From Cyanobacteria bacterium UBA947 (GTDB lineage: Bacteria; Cyanobacteriota; Vampirovibrionia; Gastranaerophilales; Gastranaerophilaceae): DNA of 6,327 nt. Of this stretch, positions 1-6,160 are shown piece by piece (positions within the stretch are counted from its first letter, which is position 1; every line of letters begins with the position of its first letter). The stretch lies in contig DBCX01000007.1 in assembly GCA_002293275.1 (NCBI GenBank), forward strand, positions 247-6,573. The letters are read 5' to 3'. A program made the translations under genes and the position numbers. The notes beneath the pieces are model-generated. The model saw only the letters and a program-made list of their open reading frames with translations, was not told the origin of the DNA and made no database searches.

Positions 1-1
1 T

Positions 2-142
2 GACACCGTTATGACAAACATTTTTAATGCCTGCAAAGGCGCAGCTGACGAATACAATCTTGGCAGCAACTACGTTGCAGGTGCCAACATCGCAGCGTTC
101 TTGAAAGTCGCACGCGCTATGCTCGCACAGGGCATTGTCTAA
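2..142 (+). CDS. gdhA: Glutamate dehydrogenase, C-terminal fragment (5' end outside window)
   Basis: This is the last 46 codons plus TAA of a gene entering from the left edge. The translation ends with YVAGANIAAFLKVARAMLAQ followed by GIV. It matches the conserved C-terminal helix of the hexameric bacterial NADP-type glutamate dehydrogenase family (typical pattern YVxGANIAGFxKVAxAMxAQGxV). The enzyme interconverts glutamate and 2-oxoglutarate plus ammonia in the cytosol. The catalytic and nucleotide-binding parts lie outside the window, so cofactor preference (NADP or NAD) cannot be read here; the tail resembles the NADP-type short form. The gene converges on the leftward operon, and its stop codon shares two bases with the stop of the opposing gene, so no intergenic terminator exists between them. 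Family assignment is firm; the gene symbol is by resemblance. Confidence 0.88.
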   Translation, partial: DTVMTNIFNACKGAADEYNLGSNYVAGANIAAFLKVARAMLAQGIV

Positions 143-570
143 TCCTCGGCAAAAATCGCGTTGATAGTTGACGGATTACAAACATCCGCATCTTTATAAG
201 TGTGGTATTTGCAATGCGTGTCAACAAATGTTTTCAGCCGCATCAAATAATTTTTATCCATCTCCAAAACATATTCCGTTGAAACCGTCGGATAGATTTT
301 GTTGTAGTTTTCGTCTATATTATTTACGCGCGGAAAAATCGCATCCTTCTCATTCATGCGCGCCATCTGGTAGTAATACAAACTTTGATAAAGATAGTTG
401 CGCATCATCGCACTGTGCTTAAAATTGTTGCTTAACTTCGCCGTTATATCAGACAAACTCGTAAGGCTGTCGTTCTGCATCTTCAGCGCTTGTGCCGCGG
501 TATAAATTTCCTGCGTATAGCCTATCTGCGCCAGCATAAAAATTACCAACAAAAATCTAACTGTTTTCAT
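139..570 (-). CDS. Small secreted protein of unknown function
   Basis: This 143-residue protein is not recognised as a member of any named family. Residues 1-19 look like a Sec signal peptide: basic Lys2 and Arg5, then a hydrophobic core (FLLVIFMLA), with a plausible but not classical cleavage site after GYT19. There is no lipobox cysteine. The mature part of about 124 residues is polar and tyrosine-rich (LYQSLYYYQMA near 60-70, then several more Tyr). It has only two cysteines, Cys120 and Cys131, which could form a disulfide after export. No catalytic motif is visible. The start is well supported: GGAGG lies 6 nt upstream, and the ATG overlaps the end of the upstream reductase gene by 14 nt, implying translational coupling. 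It is the last gene of the leftward run. Its stop (TAG) overlaps the opposing gdhA stop. Expression as a protein is likely; the function is unknown. Confidence 0.8.
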   Translation of the reverse strand: MKTVRFLLVIFMLAQIGYTQEIYTAAQALKMQNDSLTSLSDITAKLSNNFKHSAMMRNYLYQSLYYYQMARMNEKDAIFPRVNNIDENYNKIYPTVSTEYVLEMDKNYLMRLKTFVDTHCKYHTYKDADVCNPSTINAIFAED

Positions 571-1468
571 ATTCTGCCTCCATAACTTCTACCATCTCTT
601 TGACAATTTTGTTGTACGGTGTGGGAATATTATATTTTTTGCCAAGATCCACAATCGTTCCGGAAAAAATTTCCACCTCGGTTTTGCGTTTTGCCTCAAC
701 GTCTTGCAGCATTGATGTCTTGCCCTCAGGCGACGCAACGGTGCTTAACTGTACAAACGCCTCGTCTGCCAGAGTTTTTGCATCAGCAATCCCTGCCGCC
801 TGCGCAACCAACGCGGTTTCGTCCATAAGTAATTTTGATAACTCAAGAAATTTTCGGTTGCGCACAATCTGCCCGAACGTCATCTTAAAAATCGCCGACA
901 ATTGATTGACCGCAATGTTCAAAATAAGTTTTCGCCACATTGAACGTTCAATATCTTCGTGCACCTGATAATCAATCCCCGCGCGGTCAAAAAATTCTTT
1001 GAGCCTGCTGTTGCCGCCAAACACAATTGTATTGTTTTCACCGCTTGTCACATCAACCCCAACTCTCATCGCGCTGTGTCCGATAAAATACACCTTTTCA
1101 ACATGTTCTGCTCCGTAACGCTCCGCGATAATTTCTTCGCTTGTGATACCGTTGAGCAGCGAAATTATAATCGTGTTCTCGCCGGCAGAATTGTGCTCGC
1201 CGCGGACAAAATTCGCGATATTGTCAACCGCCTCAGCCAGGCCGGTAAACTTCGTTGCGATAATTATTAAATCGGCATCAAAGCTGCCGCCCGGCAAAAT
1301 GTAGTCAAGGTCAAGTGCTTTGCCGTTTAGCACCGGCGGTGTTTTTTTGTATTTTTCAAGCCGCGCATCGTCTACCAGAACTTTTAGCGTCGCGCCGCTT
1401 TTTTGGATTTTGTCCGCAAAAATGCTCCCCACCGCACCTGTTCCGCATATCAGGACATTATTAATCAT
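557..1468 (-). CDS. 2-dehydropantoate 2-reductase family protein (ApbA/PanE-like)
   Basis: This 303-residue protein belongs to the ketopantoate reductase family, whose characterised members reduce 2-dehydropantoate to pantoate with NADPH in pantothenate/CoA synthesis. The N-terminal Rossmann motif is GTGAVG (9-14). Other family landmarks are ATK (71-73), LLNG with Asn106, and MWRKLILNIAVNQLSA with the expected catalytic Lys180 plus Asn184 and Asn188. A C-terminal segment SMLQDVEAKRKTEVEIFSG contains Ser252 and Glu264, which match the substrate-binding Ser and Glu of E. coli PanE in spacing. Length is normal for the family. The frame stays open upstream to 1564, but the start at 1468 is preferred because it puts the Rossmann strand at the N-terminus and follows the upstream stop by only 4 nt, with GGTGAG just before it. 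Many paralogues act on other 2-oxo acids or related substrates, and no other pan gene is nearby, so panE is not assigned. Confidence 0.88.
   Translation of the reverse strand: MINNVLICGTGAVGSIFADKIQKSGATLKVLVDDARLEKYKKTPPVLNGKALDLDYILPGGSFDADLIIIATKFTGLAEAVDNIANFVRGEHNSAGENTIIISLLNGITSEEIIAERYGAEHVEKVYFIGHSAMRVGVDVTSGENNTIVFGGNSRLKEFFDRAGIDYQVHEDIERSMWRKLILNIAVNQLSAIFKMTFGQIVRNRKFLELSKLLMDETALVAQAAGIADAKTLADEAFVQLSTVASPEGKTSMLQDVEAKRKTEVEIFSGTIVDLGKKYNIPTPYNKIVKEMVEVMEAEYENS
577..581 (-). promoter_or_regulatory. Strong Shine-Dalgarno site of the small secreted protein gene
   Basis: GGAGG on the minus strand, six bases before the ATG at 570. It lies inside the 3' end of the upstream reductase coding sequence. 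It is the best ribosome binding site among the confident starts in the window and argues that the short downstream ORF is a real gene. Confidence 0.75.
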
Positions 1469-1472
1469 AGTC

Positions 1473-2150
1473 TCACCACAGTGCCTTTGGCATAAGCCGT
1501 TTGTAATACCAAACATCCACGCCGTCATAACTTTTACCCAAATCAAATTTTTCATCGGCGCCAATCGCGCGTATCGGGATGTTTAATTTTTCAGACACCT
1601 TTTTGAGAAGCTCATACCCGCGTAAAATATCTTCTTTCGCTGTTTCGTCCCCAAAGTGCGTGTTAGAAATAAACCCGCTGAACTTTTTCCACGGCCGGGT
1701 TTTGTTCCCTTGCGCAAAATCCACGTACTCAATAATATTTTCTTCAGTGCTTGTTTCAAACTTTGCCGTATTGACCACAAGATAAATCCGTAAATCTTTT
1801 TCGTCATCAATGCCTGTCAAAATATCAAGCATATCAAGCCCCGACGCACCGTACCCCGCATCAATAACAATATCGCCTGCAACACTCAACACATTTTTTT
1901 GCGCCGGCGTGATGTAGCTGCCGGCCTCACCCAGTCCGAAATATTCAAGCTGCGTAATGATGTTTATCCCTTCTTGTTCAAGCTCTGCGGCAATCGGGCG
2001 CAGAGTATACGTCGGCTCTACCGTATCCAAATCTGCAAGCGTAACCGGGTTGCCCGCCGCGTAAAGCGCACGCGCACGATTAAGCGCTGTTTCTGATTTT
2101 CCGCTGGCATACGCGCCCGCAAAGACTTCTACCGTTCTCATACAACCCAT
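1473..2150 (-). CDS. MinD/ParA-like P-loop ATPase of unknown role
   Basis: This protein of up to 225 residues is a small SIMIBI-type P-loop NTPase. Walker A is GAYASGKS (12-19), followed by a helix and the strand VTLADLDTVEPTYTLRP (36-52). That strand corresponds to the DLDxVNPYFRSRE motif of a Firmicutes family annotated as ParA/MinD-like or cobyrinate-synthase-like ATPase. A Walker-B-like strand DIVIDAGYGASG (93-104) and the segment SNTHFGDET (162-170) also match that family, in which NTHLxxET is characteristic. In Firmicutes such genes often accompany 2-oxoacid:ferredoxin oxidoreductase operons, but their biochemical role is not established. The protein is soluble, with no signal peptide. 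The start is uncertain: ATG at 2150 follows the radical SAM stop by 12 nt, while an in-frame ATG at 2141 gives 222 residues; neither has a strong Shine-Dalgarno site. The downstream reductase starts 4 nt after its stop. Confidence 0.85.
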   Translation of the reverse strand: MGCMRTVEVFAGAYASGKSETALNRARALYAAGNPVTLADLDTVEPTYTLRPIAAELEQEGINIITQLEYFGLGEAGSYITPAQKNVLSVAGDIVIDAGYGASGLDMLDILTGIDDEKDLRIYLVVNTAKFETSTEENIIEYVDFAQGNKTRPWKKFSGFISNTHFGDETAKEDILRGYELLKKVSEKLNIPIRAIGADEKFDLGKSYDGVDVWYYKRLMPKALW

Positions 2151-2162
2151 CTTACAACAAAA

Positions 2163-3182
2163 TCAAACTTTAATCCAATTATTATTCTTTTTCATCTCCA
2201 AATACGTCGCGCAATCAGTGCAAAATATCCCGTCTTTTGCGCTCGCGCTCCCTGTTATCATTTCTTTTGCGTACACGTAATCCGGATGATTCAACGCTTT
2301 TTTCAACCCCATTTTGAACACATCAGCCGCGCAAGGCATTCTGTTCGTCCGGCAGCCCAAAAGTCTTCCGTCCCAGTTGATTTGCGGCTCATCCCATAAT
2401 TGGCTGCAATAAATACTCTGCTGAAATTCCTCGTCTAAATGATCCACCGTCAGTATCCCCTGCTGTTCTTTTTTAACAAAATGCATATCCTTTTTCGCTA
2501 TCGGCGAATAACCTTCGTAATAATTATCCGCAAACCAAAACCCCATCCACAAATCCTTCGCCATTTTTTTGGCTTCCGGAATTTGGTGCACATTATGTCC
2601 GAACGTAACAAATTTCCACGTCATAATCGGCAAATCATTAACATTATACCTTAATTTCCAATTATTTATTTTCATTATATTCCTGATAACCATGTCCAAA
2701 TTTCCACCCTTGTGGTAAATAGAATAGGTTTCTTGATCGGTACCGCTTATTGAAAAAGCAATCTGCTCAAATCTGCATTTGACAACGGCTTTGGCAACCT
2801 CATCAGATATGTAATTGCCGTTCACACCCATCTCGGCTGACAATTTTATACCTTTTTCATAGGCGTAATATATAATATCGGCAAGTTCCGGGTTCAAAAA
2901 TATCTCACCCGTATTGGACAACTCAATATCTGTCACACAATTGTTATCGACAAATTTTTTAAAATCTTTGAAACGCAGATATCCCTGCCCGATTATATCT
3001 TTTTGTTCCGGATAAACATTCCTCCAACACCCCGGGCAATCCAGCTGGCAGATGCTGCACGCATCTATGTGAAATTTTGACGGCAGATTTTTTTCGTCAG
3101 CTCGCACCGGCAGACACCCTCCGCTGCACGCCGCGCACGCTGTTAATATCCCGGCCGTTTTAATAAAATTTCTGCGATTCAT
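2163..3182 (-). CDS. Radical SAM protein with twin-arginine-type leader and SPASM/twitch-like C-terminus
   Basis: This is a 339-residue radical SAM enzyme of unassigned reaction. The cluster motif is C45QLDC49PGC52W (CxxxCxxC). SNTGEIFLNP (89-98) fills the place of the GGE SAM-binding motif. SISGTDQETYSIYHKGG (144-160) matches the SIDGxxxETYxxIRxGG stretch typical of SPASM-type radical SAM proteins. The C-terminus has Cys259, Gly272 and Cys277 (the Cx12Gx4C spacing of SPASM/twitch domains), then Cys284 and a CTDC pair (321-324). This suggests one auxiliary iron-sulfur cluster rather than two. The N-terminus is odd: MNRRNFIKTAG fits the Tat consensus, and LTAC16 fits a lipobox, with further Cys19 and Cys23. 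The ATG at 3182 is chosen because it gives the canonical Tat leader; an in-frame GTG at 3188 adds two residues, and a GTG at 3107 would remove the leader. It begins at most 7 nt after the permease stop. Substrate and location are unknown. Confidence 0.88.
   Translation of the reverse strand: MNRRNFIKTAGILTACAACSGGCLPVRADEKNLPSKFHIDACSICQLDCPGCWRNVYPEQKDIIGQGYLRFKDFKKFVDNNCVTDIELSNTGEIFLNPELADIIYYAYEKGIKLSAEMGVNGNYISDEVAKAVVKCRFEQIAFSISGTDQETYSIYHKGGNLDMVIRNIMKINNWKLRYNVNDLPIMTWKFVTFGHNVHQIPEAKKMAKDLWMGFWFADNYYEGYSPIAKKDMHFVKKEQQGILTVDHLDEEFQQSIYCSQLWDEPQINWDGRLLGCRTNRMPCAADVFKMGLKKALNHPDYVYAKEMITGSASAKDGIFCTDCATYLEMKKNNNWIKV
3117..3122 (-). promoter_or_regulatory. Possible internal Shine-Dalgarno site for a leaderless radical SAM start
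   Basis: GGAGGG on the minus strand, inside codons 21-22 of the radical SAM gene, lies nine bases before an in-frame GTG at 3107-3105 (Val26). Initiation there would yield a protein of about 314 residues without the twin-arginine leader but with all radical SAM cysteines. The upstream ATG at 3182 has only a weak GGCGGG at a 12-nt distance. The bases also encode the Ser-Gly-Gly of the leader, so the match may be coincidental. Confidence 0.35.
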
Positions 3183-3189
3183 ACACACA

Positions 3190-4698
3190 TCAAACCCGCC
3201 TTTTTTTGTGGTAACCGTAAAAGCCGTAAATCATTGCGCCCAAAAGCAGCCACAACGGAAAATATATCGCCGATGTTGTCAAAAATTTCATTGAATAAAG
3301 CATCAGCCAAAGGCTTGTGACAACCCCGAGCACCGGCACAACCGGCGAAAACGGCACCTTGAACGGCCGCACCCTGTCGGGTTCGGTTTTACGTAAAATC
3401 AGCACCGCGATACAAATGACAATAAATGTTGTGAATGTCCCGAAGTTGCAAAGTTCCGCCGAAATATTCAAATCCATAAACAACGAACACACAACAACCA
3501 GCGCACACGCAGCCCACGTGACGATTTGCGGGGTACGGGTTTTTTTATCAACTTTTTGCAATTTTTTTGGCAAAAACCCGTCGCGGCTCATCGCAAACAA
3601 AATCCGCGTCGTAACCAGCTGGCAAACCAAAAACACCGAGGCAAGCCCCGCAATAGCCCCCACCGAAATCAATCCCGCAAACCAATCTTTACCGATGAAT
3701 TTCATCGCTGCCGCAATCGGGGCTTGAATATCTATCGCGCTGACCGGCATAACTCCCGTCAGGACAAGCGCAACCCCCACATACAAAATCGTACACAACA
3801 CCAGCGTTGTGATAATCCCGATCGGCATGTCCCGCTGCGGGTTTTGGGATTCCTCCGCAGTCGTTGCCACAGCGTCAAACCCGATGTACGCAAAAAAGAT
3901 TATAAACGCGCCCATAAAAATTCCCTCAACCCCGTTAGGCGCAAACGGCACCCAGTTTTCGGGCTTCACATAAAACGCACCAACCGCCACAAATGAGGTT
4001 ATTATGAGAACATTTATTGATACCATTATCCCCGCAAACCGCGCGGATTCTTTGACCCCGACAATCAACAACACCGTTGCCGCCAGCGTCAAAAAAATAG
4101 TAGGTAAATTCAACGCAACCGGAATCGTATCAAACAAGTACGGTACTTTATCGTGAATATCCCACCCGTATTTTTGGCACATAATCGTAATCGAGCGGTA
4201 ATCGTACCGCAGCCAGACGGGAAAATCCACAACCCACCCGGGCAGCACATGCACAAACCCTTTTAAAAATTGCGTCAAATAGCCGCCCCACGAGCTTGCC
4301 ACCGTGATGTTTGCAATCGCGTACTCCAAAAGCAGCACCCACCCGACCATCCACGCGGCAAACTCACCCATCGTCGCATAAGTATACGTATACGCGCTGC
4401 CTGAAACCGGTATCATAGCGGCGATTTCGCTGTAACAAAGCGCAGTAAAAACGCACACAATCGCCGCGATTATCATTGAAATCGCAATTCCCGGCCCGGC
4501 ACCCGGACCTTCCGGCCCGCCTTGAATCGCTGTCCCGATTATCGCAAAAATCCCCGTTCCGACAACCGCCGCAATCCCTATCACAACCAAATCAAACAAG
4601 TTCAACGCTTTTTTTAACTCGGACTTTACGCCCGCTTCAATCAAATCATCAGGGCTTTTTTTCATCAATAAGTTATCAACAATACCGCTAAGCTTCAT
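3190..4698 (-). CDS. APC-superfamily amino acid permease (second copy of a tandem pair)
   Basis: This 502-residue inner-membrane transporter has about 12 hydrophobic segments (roughly 33-54, 72-95, 112-140, 197-215, 221-242, 256-280, 294-315, 338-362, 390-408, 415-436, 452-472, 477-496). It resembles the YfnA/cationic amino acid transporter (CAT) branch of the APC superfamily. Signatures are GTGIF (47-51) in the unwound part of TM1, CYSEIAAMIPVSGSAYTY (88-105) after TM2, FFAYIGFDAVATTAEE (268-283) in and after TM6, and TTRILFAMSRDGFLP (363-377) at TM8. It probably imports an amino acid by proton symport or exchange; the substrate cannot be read from sequence. The ATG overlaps the upstream permease stop by 11 nt, and AGGAAA lies 7 nt before it, so coupled translation is likely. 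Compared with its neighbour it carries a net insert of about 29 residues between TM3 and TM4, predicted to face outward. Confidence 0.92.
   Translation of the reverse strand: MKLSGIVDNLLMKKSPDDLIEAGVKSELKKALNLFDLVVIGIAAVVGTGIFAIIGTAIQGGPEGPGAGPGIAISMIIAAIVCVFTALCYSEIAAMIPVSGSAYTYTYATMGEFAAWMVGWVLLLEYAIANITVASSWGGYLTQFLKGFVHVLPGWVVDFPVWLRYDYRSITIMCQKYGWDIHDKVPYLFDTIPVALNLPTIFLTLAATVLLIVGVKESARFAGIMVSINVLIITSFVAVGAFYVKPENWVPFAPNGVEGIFMGAFIIFFAYIGFDAVATTAEESQNPQRDMPIGIITTLVLCTILYVGVALVLTGVMPVSAIDIQAPIAAAMKFIGKDWFAGLISVGAIAGLASVFLVCQLVTTRILFAMSRDGFLPKKLQKVDKKTRTPQIVTWAACALVVVCSLFMDLNISAELCNFGTFTTFIVICIAVLILRKTEPDRVRPFKVPFSPVVPVLGVVTSLWLMLYSMKFLTTSAIYFPLWLLLGAMIYGFYGYHKKRRV
3887..3924. repeat. 38-bp exact match to 5409-5446 (paralogous permease segment)
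   Basis: This segment of the second permease is identical over 38 bases, including third codon positions, to the same region of the first permease. It encodes the GIFMGAFIIFFAY part of TM6. It is a direct repeat created by gene duplication, not a mobile element. Confidence 0.85.
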
Positions 4699-6127
4699 TT
4701 TCGCGTTTCCTGTTTTTTCTATAACCGTAACCGAAATATATCAATATACCAATCACAATCCAGATAGGAAACAACGTGGACGAGGTCGTCAAAAATTGCA
4801 TTGAAAAAATCATCAGCCCGCCGCAGCAAAGTATCCCCAAAATCGGAAACAACGGTGAAAACGGCACCTTGAACGACCGCACCCTGTCAGGGTCTGTCTT
4901 TCTCAAAATCAACACCGCCACGCACACAACAATAAACGATGTGAATGTCCCGAAATTGCACAGCTCTGCCGCCACGCTCATATCAATTGTTAAAATACCG
5001 GCTATCGCAAAAACCCCCACAACATAAGTCAAAAGCGCAGGTGTGTGGAACTTTGGATGCAGTTTTTGGAACCTGCGAGACAAGAAATTATCCCGGCTCA
5101 TCGCGAACAAAATCCGTGTCGCCGCCATTTGCAGCACCAGCAAAACGGACGTCAAACCGGCAATTGCGCCTACCGAAATCAATCCCGCAGCCCAATTTAT
5201 TCCGATTTTTCCCATAATGAACGCCATCGGCGCCTTCAAGAACGCCGCCGGAACAGCTCCGCTTGTATCTTGCACACCTGTAAGCACCACTGCAACAAGC
5301 ACATAAACAATCGTTGTCACAATCAACGACCCGATAATACCTATGGGCAAATCTTTTTGCGGGTTTCTGCACTCTTCCGCGGTCGTTGCTATCGCGTCAA
5401 AGCCGATATACGCAAAAAAGATTATAAACGCGCCCATAAAAATTCCTTCAACCCCGTTCGGCGCAAACGGCACCCAATTGTCAGGCTGGACATAAAACGC
5501 GCCCGCAACAATAAACAACGCAATCACAACCAGTTTTATCCAAACCATAATCGCCGCCATTTTCGCGGAATCCTTCATCCCCTTAACCAAAATGGCCGTT
5601 ATAACCGCGGTAATCAACACCGCCGGCAAATTAAACGTCTCAACAAGCACCTCAGGCGGGTTCGTCAGCCACACCGGCAGCATCGGGAACCCTTTTAAAA
5701 AGTTCATCACATAATTTGACCACGAAATCGCAACCGCAATATATCCGACCGCATATTCAAGCATCAAAATCCAACCGACCATCCACGCGGCAAACTCACC
5801 CAGCGTCGCAAACGTATACGTATACGCGCCGCCGGCAACCGGTATCATTGACGCGAATTCGCTGTAACAAAGCGCCGAAAACGTACACGCAATCGCCGCA
5901 ATAATCATTGAAAGCACCAAAGCCGGACCGGCACCCGCACTTTGCGACCCGCCGGCCGCAGCTATCCCCACAACAGCAAAAATCCCCGACCCGATTATCC
6001 CGCCGACACCTAATATAATTAAATCCCACACCCCGAGCGTCTTATCCAAACTTTCGCCGCAGGCCTGCTCAATCATCAAATCCGGATTTTTCGTCCTCGT
6101 AATGCTTTTCCAAAATTTTTGTATCAT
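4688..6127 (-). CDS. APC-superfamily amino acid permease (first copy of a tandem pair)
   Basis: This 479-residue, roughly 12-TM permease is a close paralogue of the gene immediately downstream. By eye, well over half the residues are identical, and the stretch from NWVPFAPNGVEGIF (217-230) through the TM6 region FFAYIGFDA (237-245) is almost invariant. The substrate-site motif is GSGIF (46-50). The TM2 signature is CYSEFASMIPVAGGAYTYTF, and TM8 carries ATRILFAMSRDNFL. It has a short TM3-TM4 loop, as is usual in YfnA/CAT-like carriers, and a charged C-terminal tail (KNRKRENEA). The role is amino acid uptake across the cytoplasmic membrane; the substrate is not determinable. The gene begins 33 nt after the glyQ stop, with a modest AAGGG four bases before the ATG and a more distant GAGGAA. 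It therefore probably shares the glyQ transcript unless a promoter lies inside glyQ. Confidence 0.92.
   Translation of the reverse strand: MIQKFWKSITRTKNPDLMIEQACGESLDKTLGVWDLIILGVGGIIGSGIFAVVGIAAAGGSQSAGAGPALVLSMIIAAIACTFSALCYSEFASMIPVAGGAYTYTFATLGEFAAWMVGWILMLEYAVGYIAVAISWSNYVMNFLKGFPMLPVWLTNPPEVLVETFNLPAVLITAVITAILVKGMKDSAKMAAIMVWIKLVVIALFIVAGAFYVQPDNWVPFAPNGVEGIFMGAFIIFFAYIGFDAIATTAEECRNPQKDLPIGIIGSLIVTTIVYVLVAVVLTGVQDTSGAVPAAFLKAPMAFIMGKIGINWAAGLISVGAIAGLTSVLLVLQMAATRILFAMSRDNFLSRRFQKLHPKFHTPALLTYVVGVFAIAGILTIDMSVAAELCNFGTFTSFIVVCVAVLILRKTDPDRVRSFKVPFSPLFPILGILCCGGLMIFSMQFLTTSSTLFPIWIVIGILIYFGYGYRKNRKRENEA
5409..5446. repeat. 38-bp exact match to 3887-3924 (paralogous permease segment)
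   Basis: This is the partner of the repeat at 3887-3924, 1522 bp away in direct orientation. A second exact match of 28 bases links 5775-5802 with 4343-4370, over the EFAAWMVG segment at TM3. Together they are candidate points for recombination between the two permease genes. Confidence 0.85.
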
Positions 6128-6160
6128 TTTTCCCTTTTAATTCCTCGCACAAATCCCGTT

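Noticed and set aside
31..42. Small inverted repeat GCCTGCAAAGGC near the gdhA 3' end
   Set aside because: The stem is only four base pairs, lies within coding sequence and is not followed by a U-rich tract, so it is not a credible terminator.
1469..1564. N-terminal extension of the ketopantoate reductase to a start at 1564
   Set aside because: The extra 32 residues overlap the ATPase gene in another frame, do not resemble the family and precede the Rossmann strand. The start at 1468 fits family length and the stop-start spacing.
4382..4393. Perfect palindrome GTATACGTATAC, repeated at 5814-5825
   Set aside because: It lies inside both permease genes and is explained by the conserved Tyr-Thr-Tyr-Thr codons after TM2, so it is not evidence of an operator.
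5045..5698. Long plus-strand open frame of 217 codons opposite the first permease
   Set aside because: It lies fully antisense to a well-supported permease, is rich in Arg, His and Asn from reversed hydrophobic codons, and shows no family motif. The same kind of shadow recurs opposite the second permease (3526-3996).
6128..6160. Possible terminator or promoter between glyQ and the first permease
   Set aside because: The 33-nt gap has AT-rich runs but no stable stem followed by a U-tract, and no convincing -35/-10 pair can be fitted.
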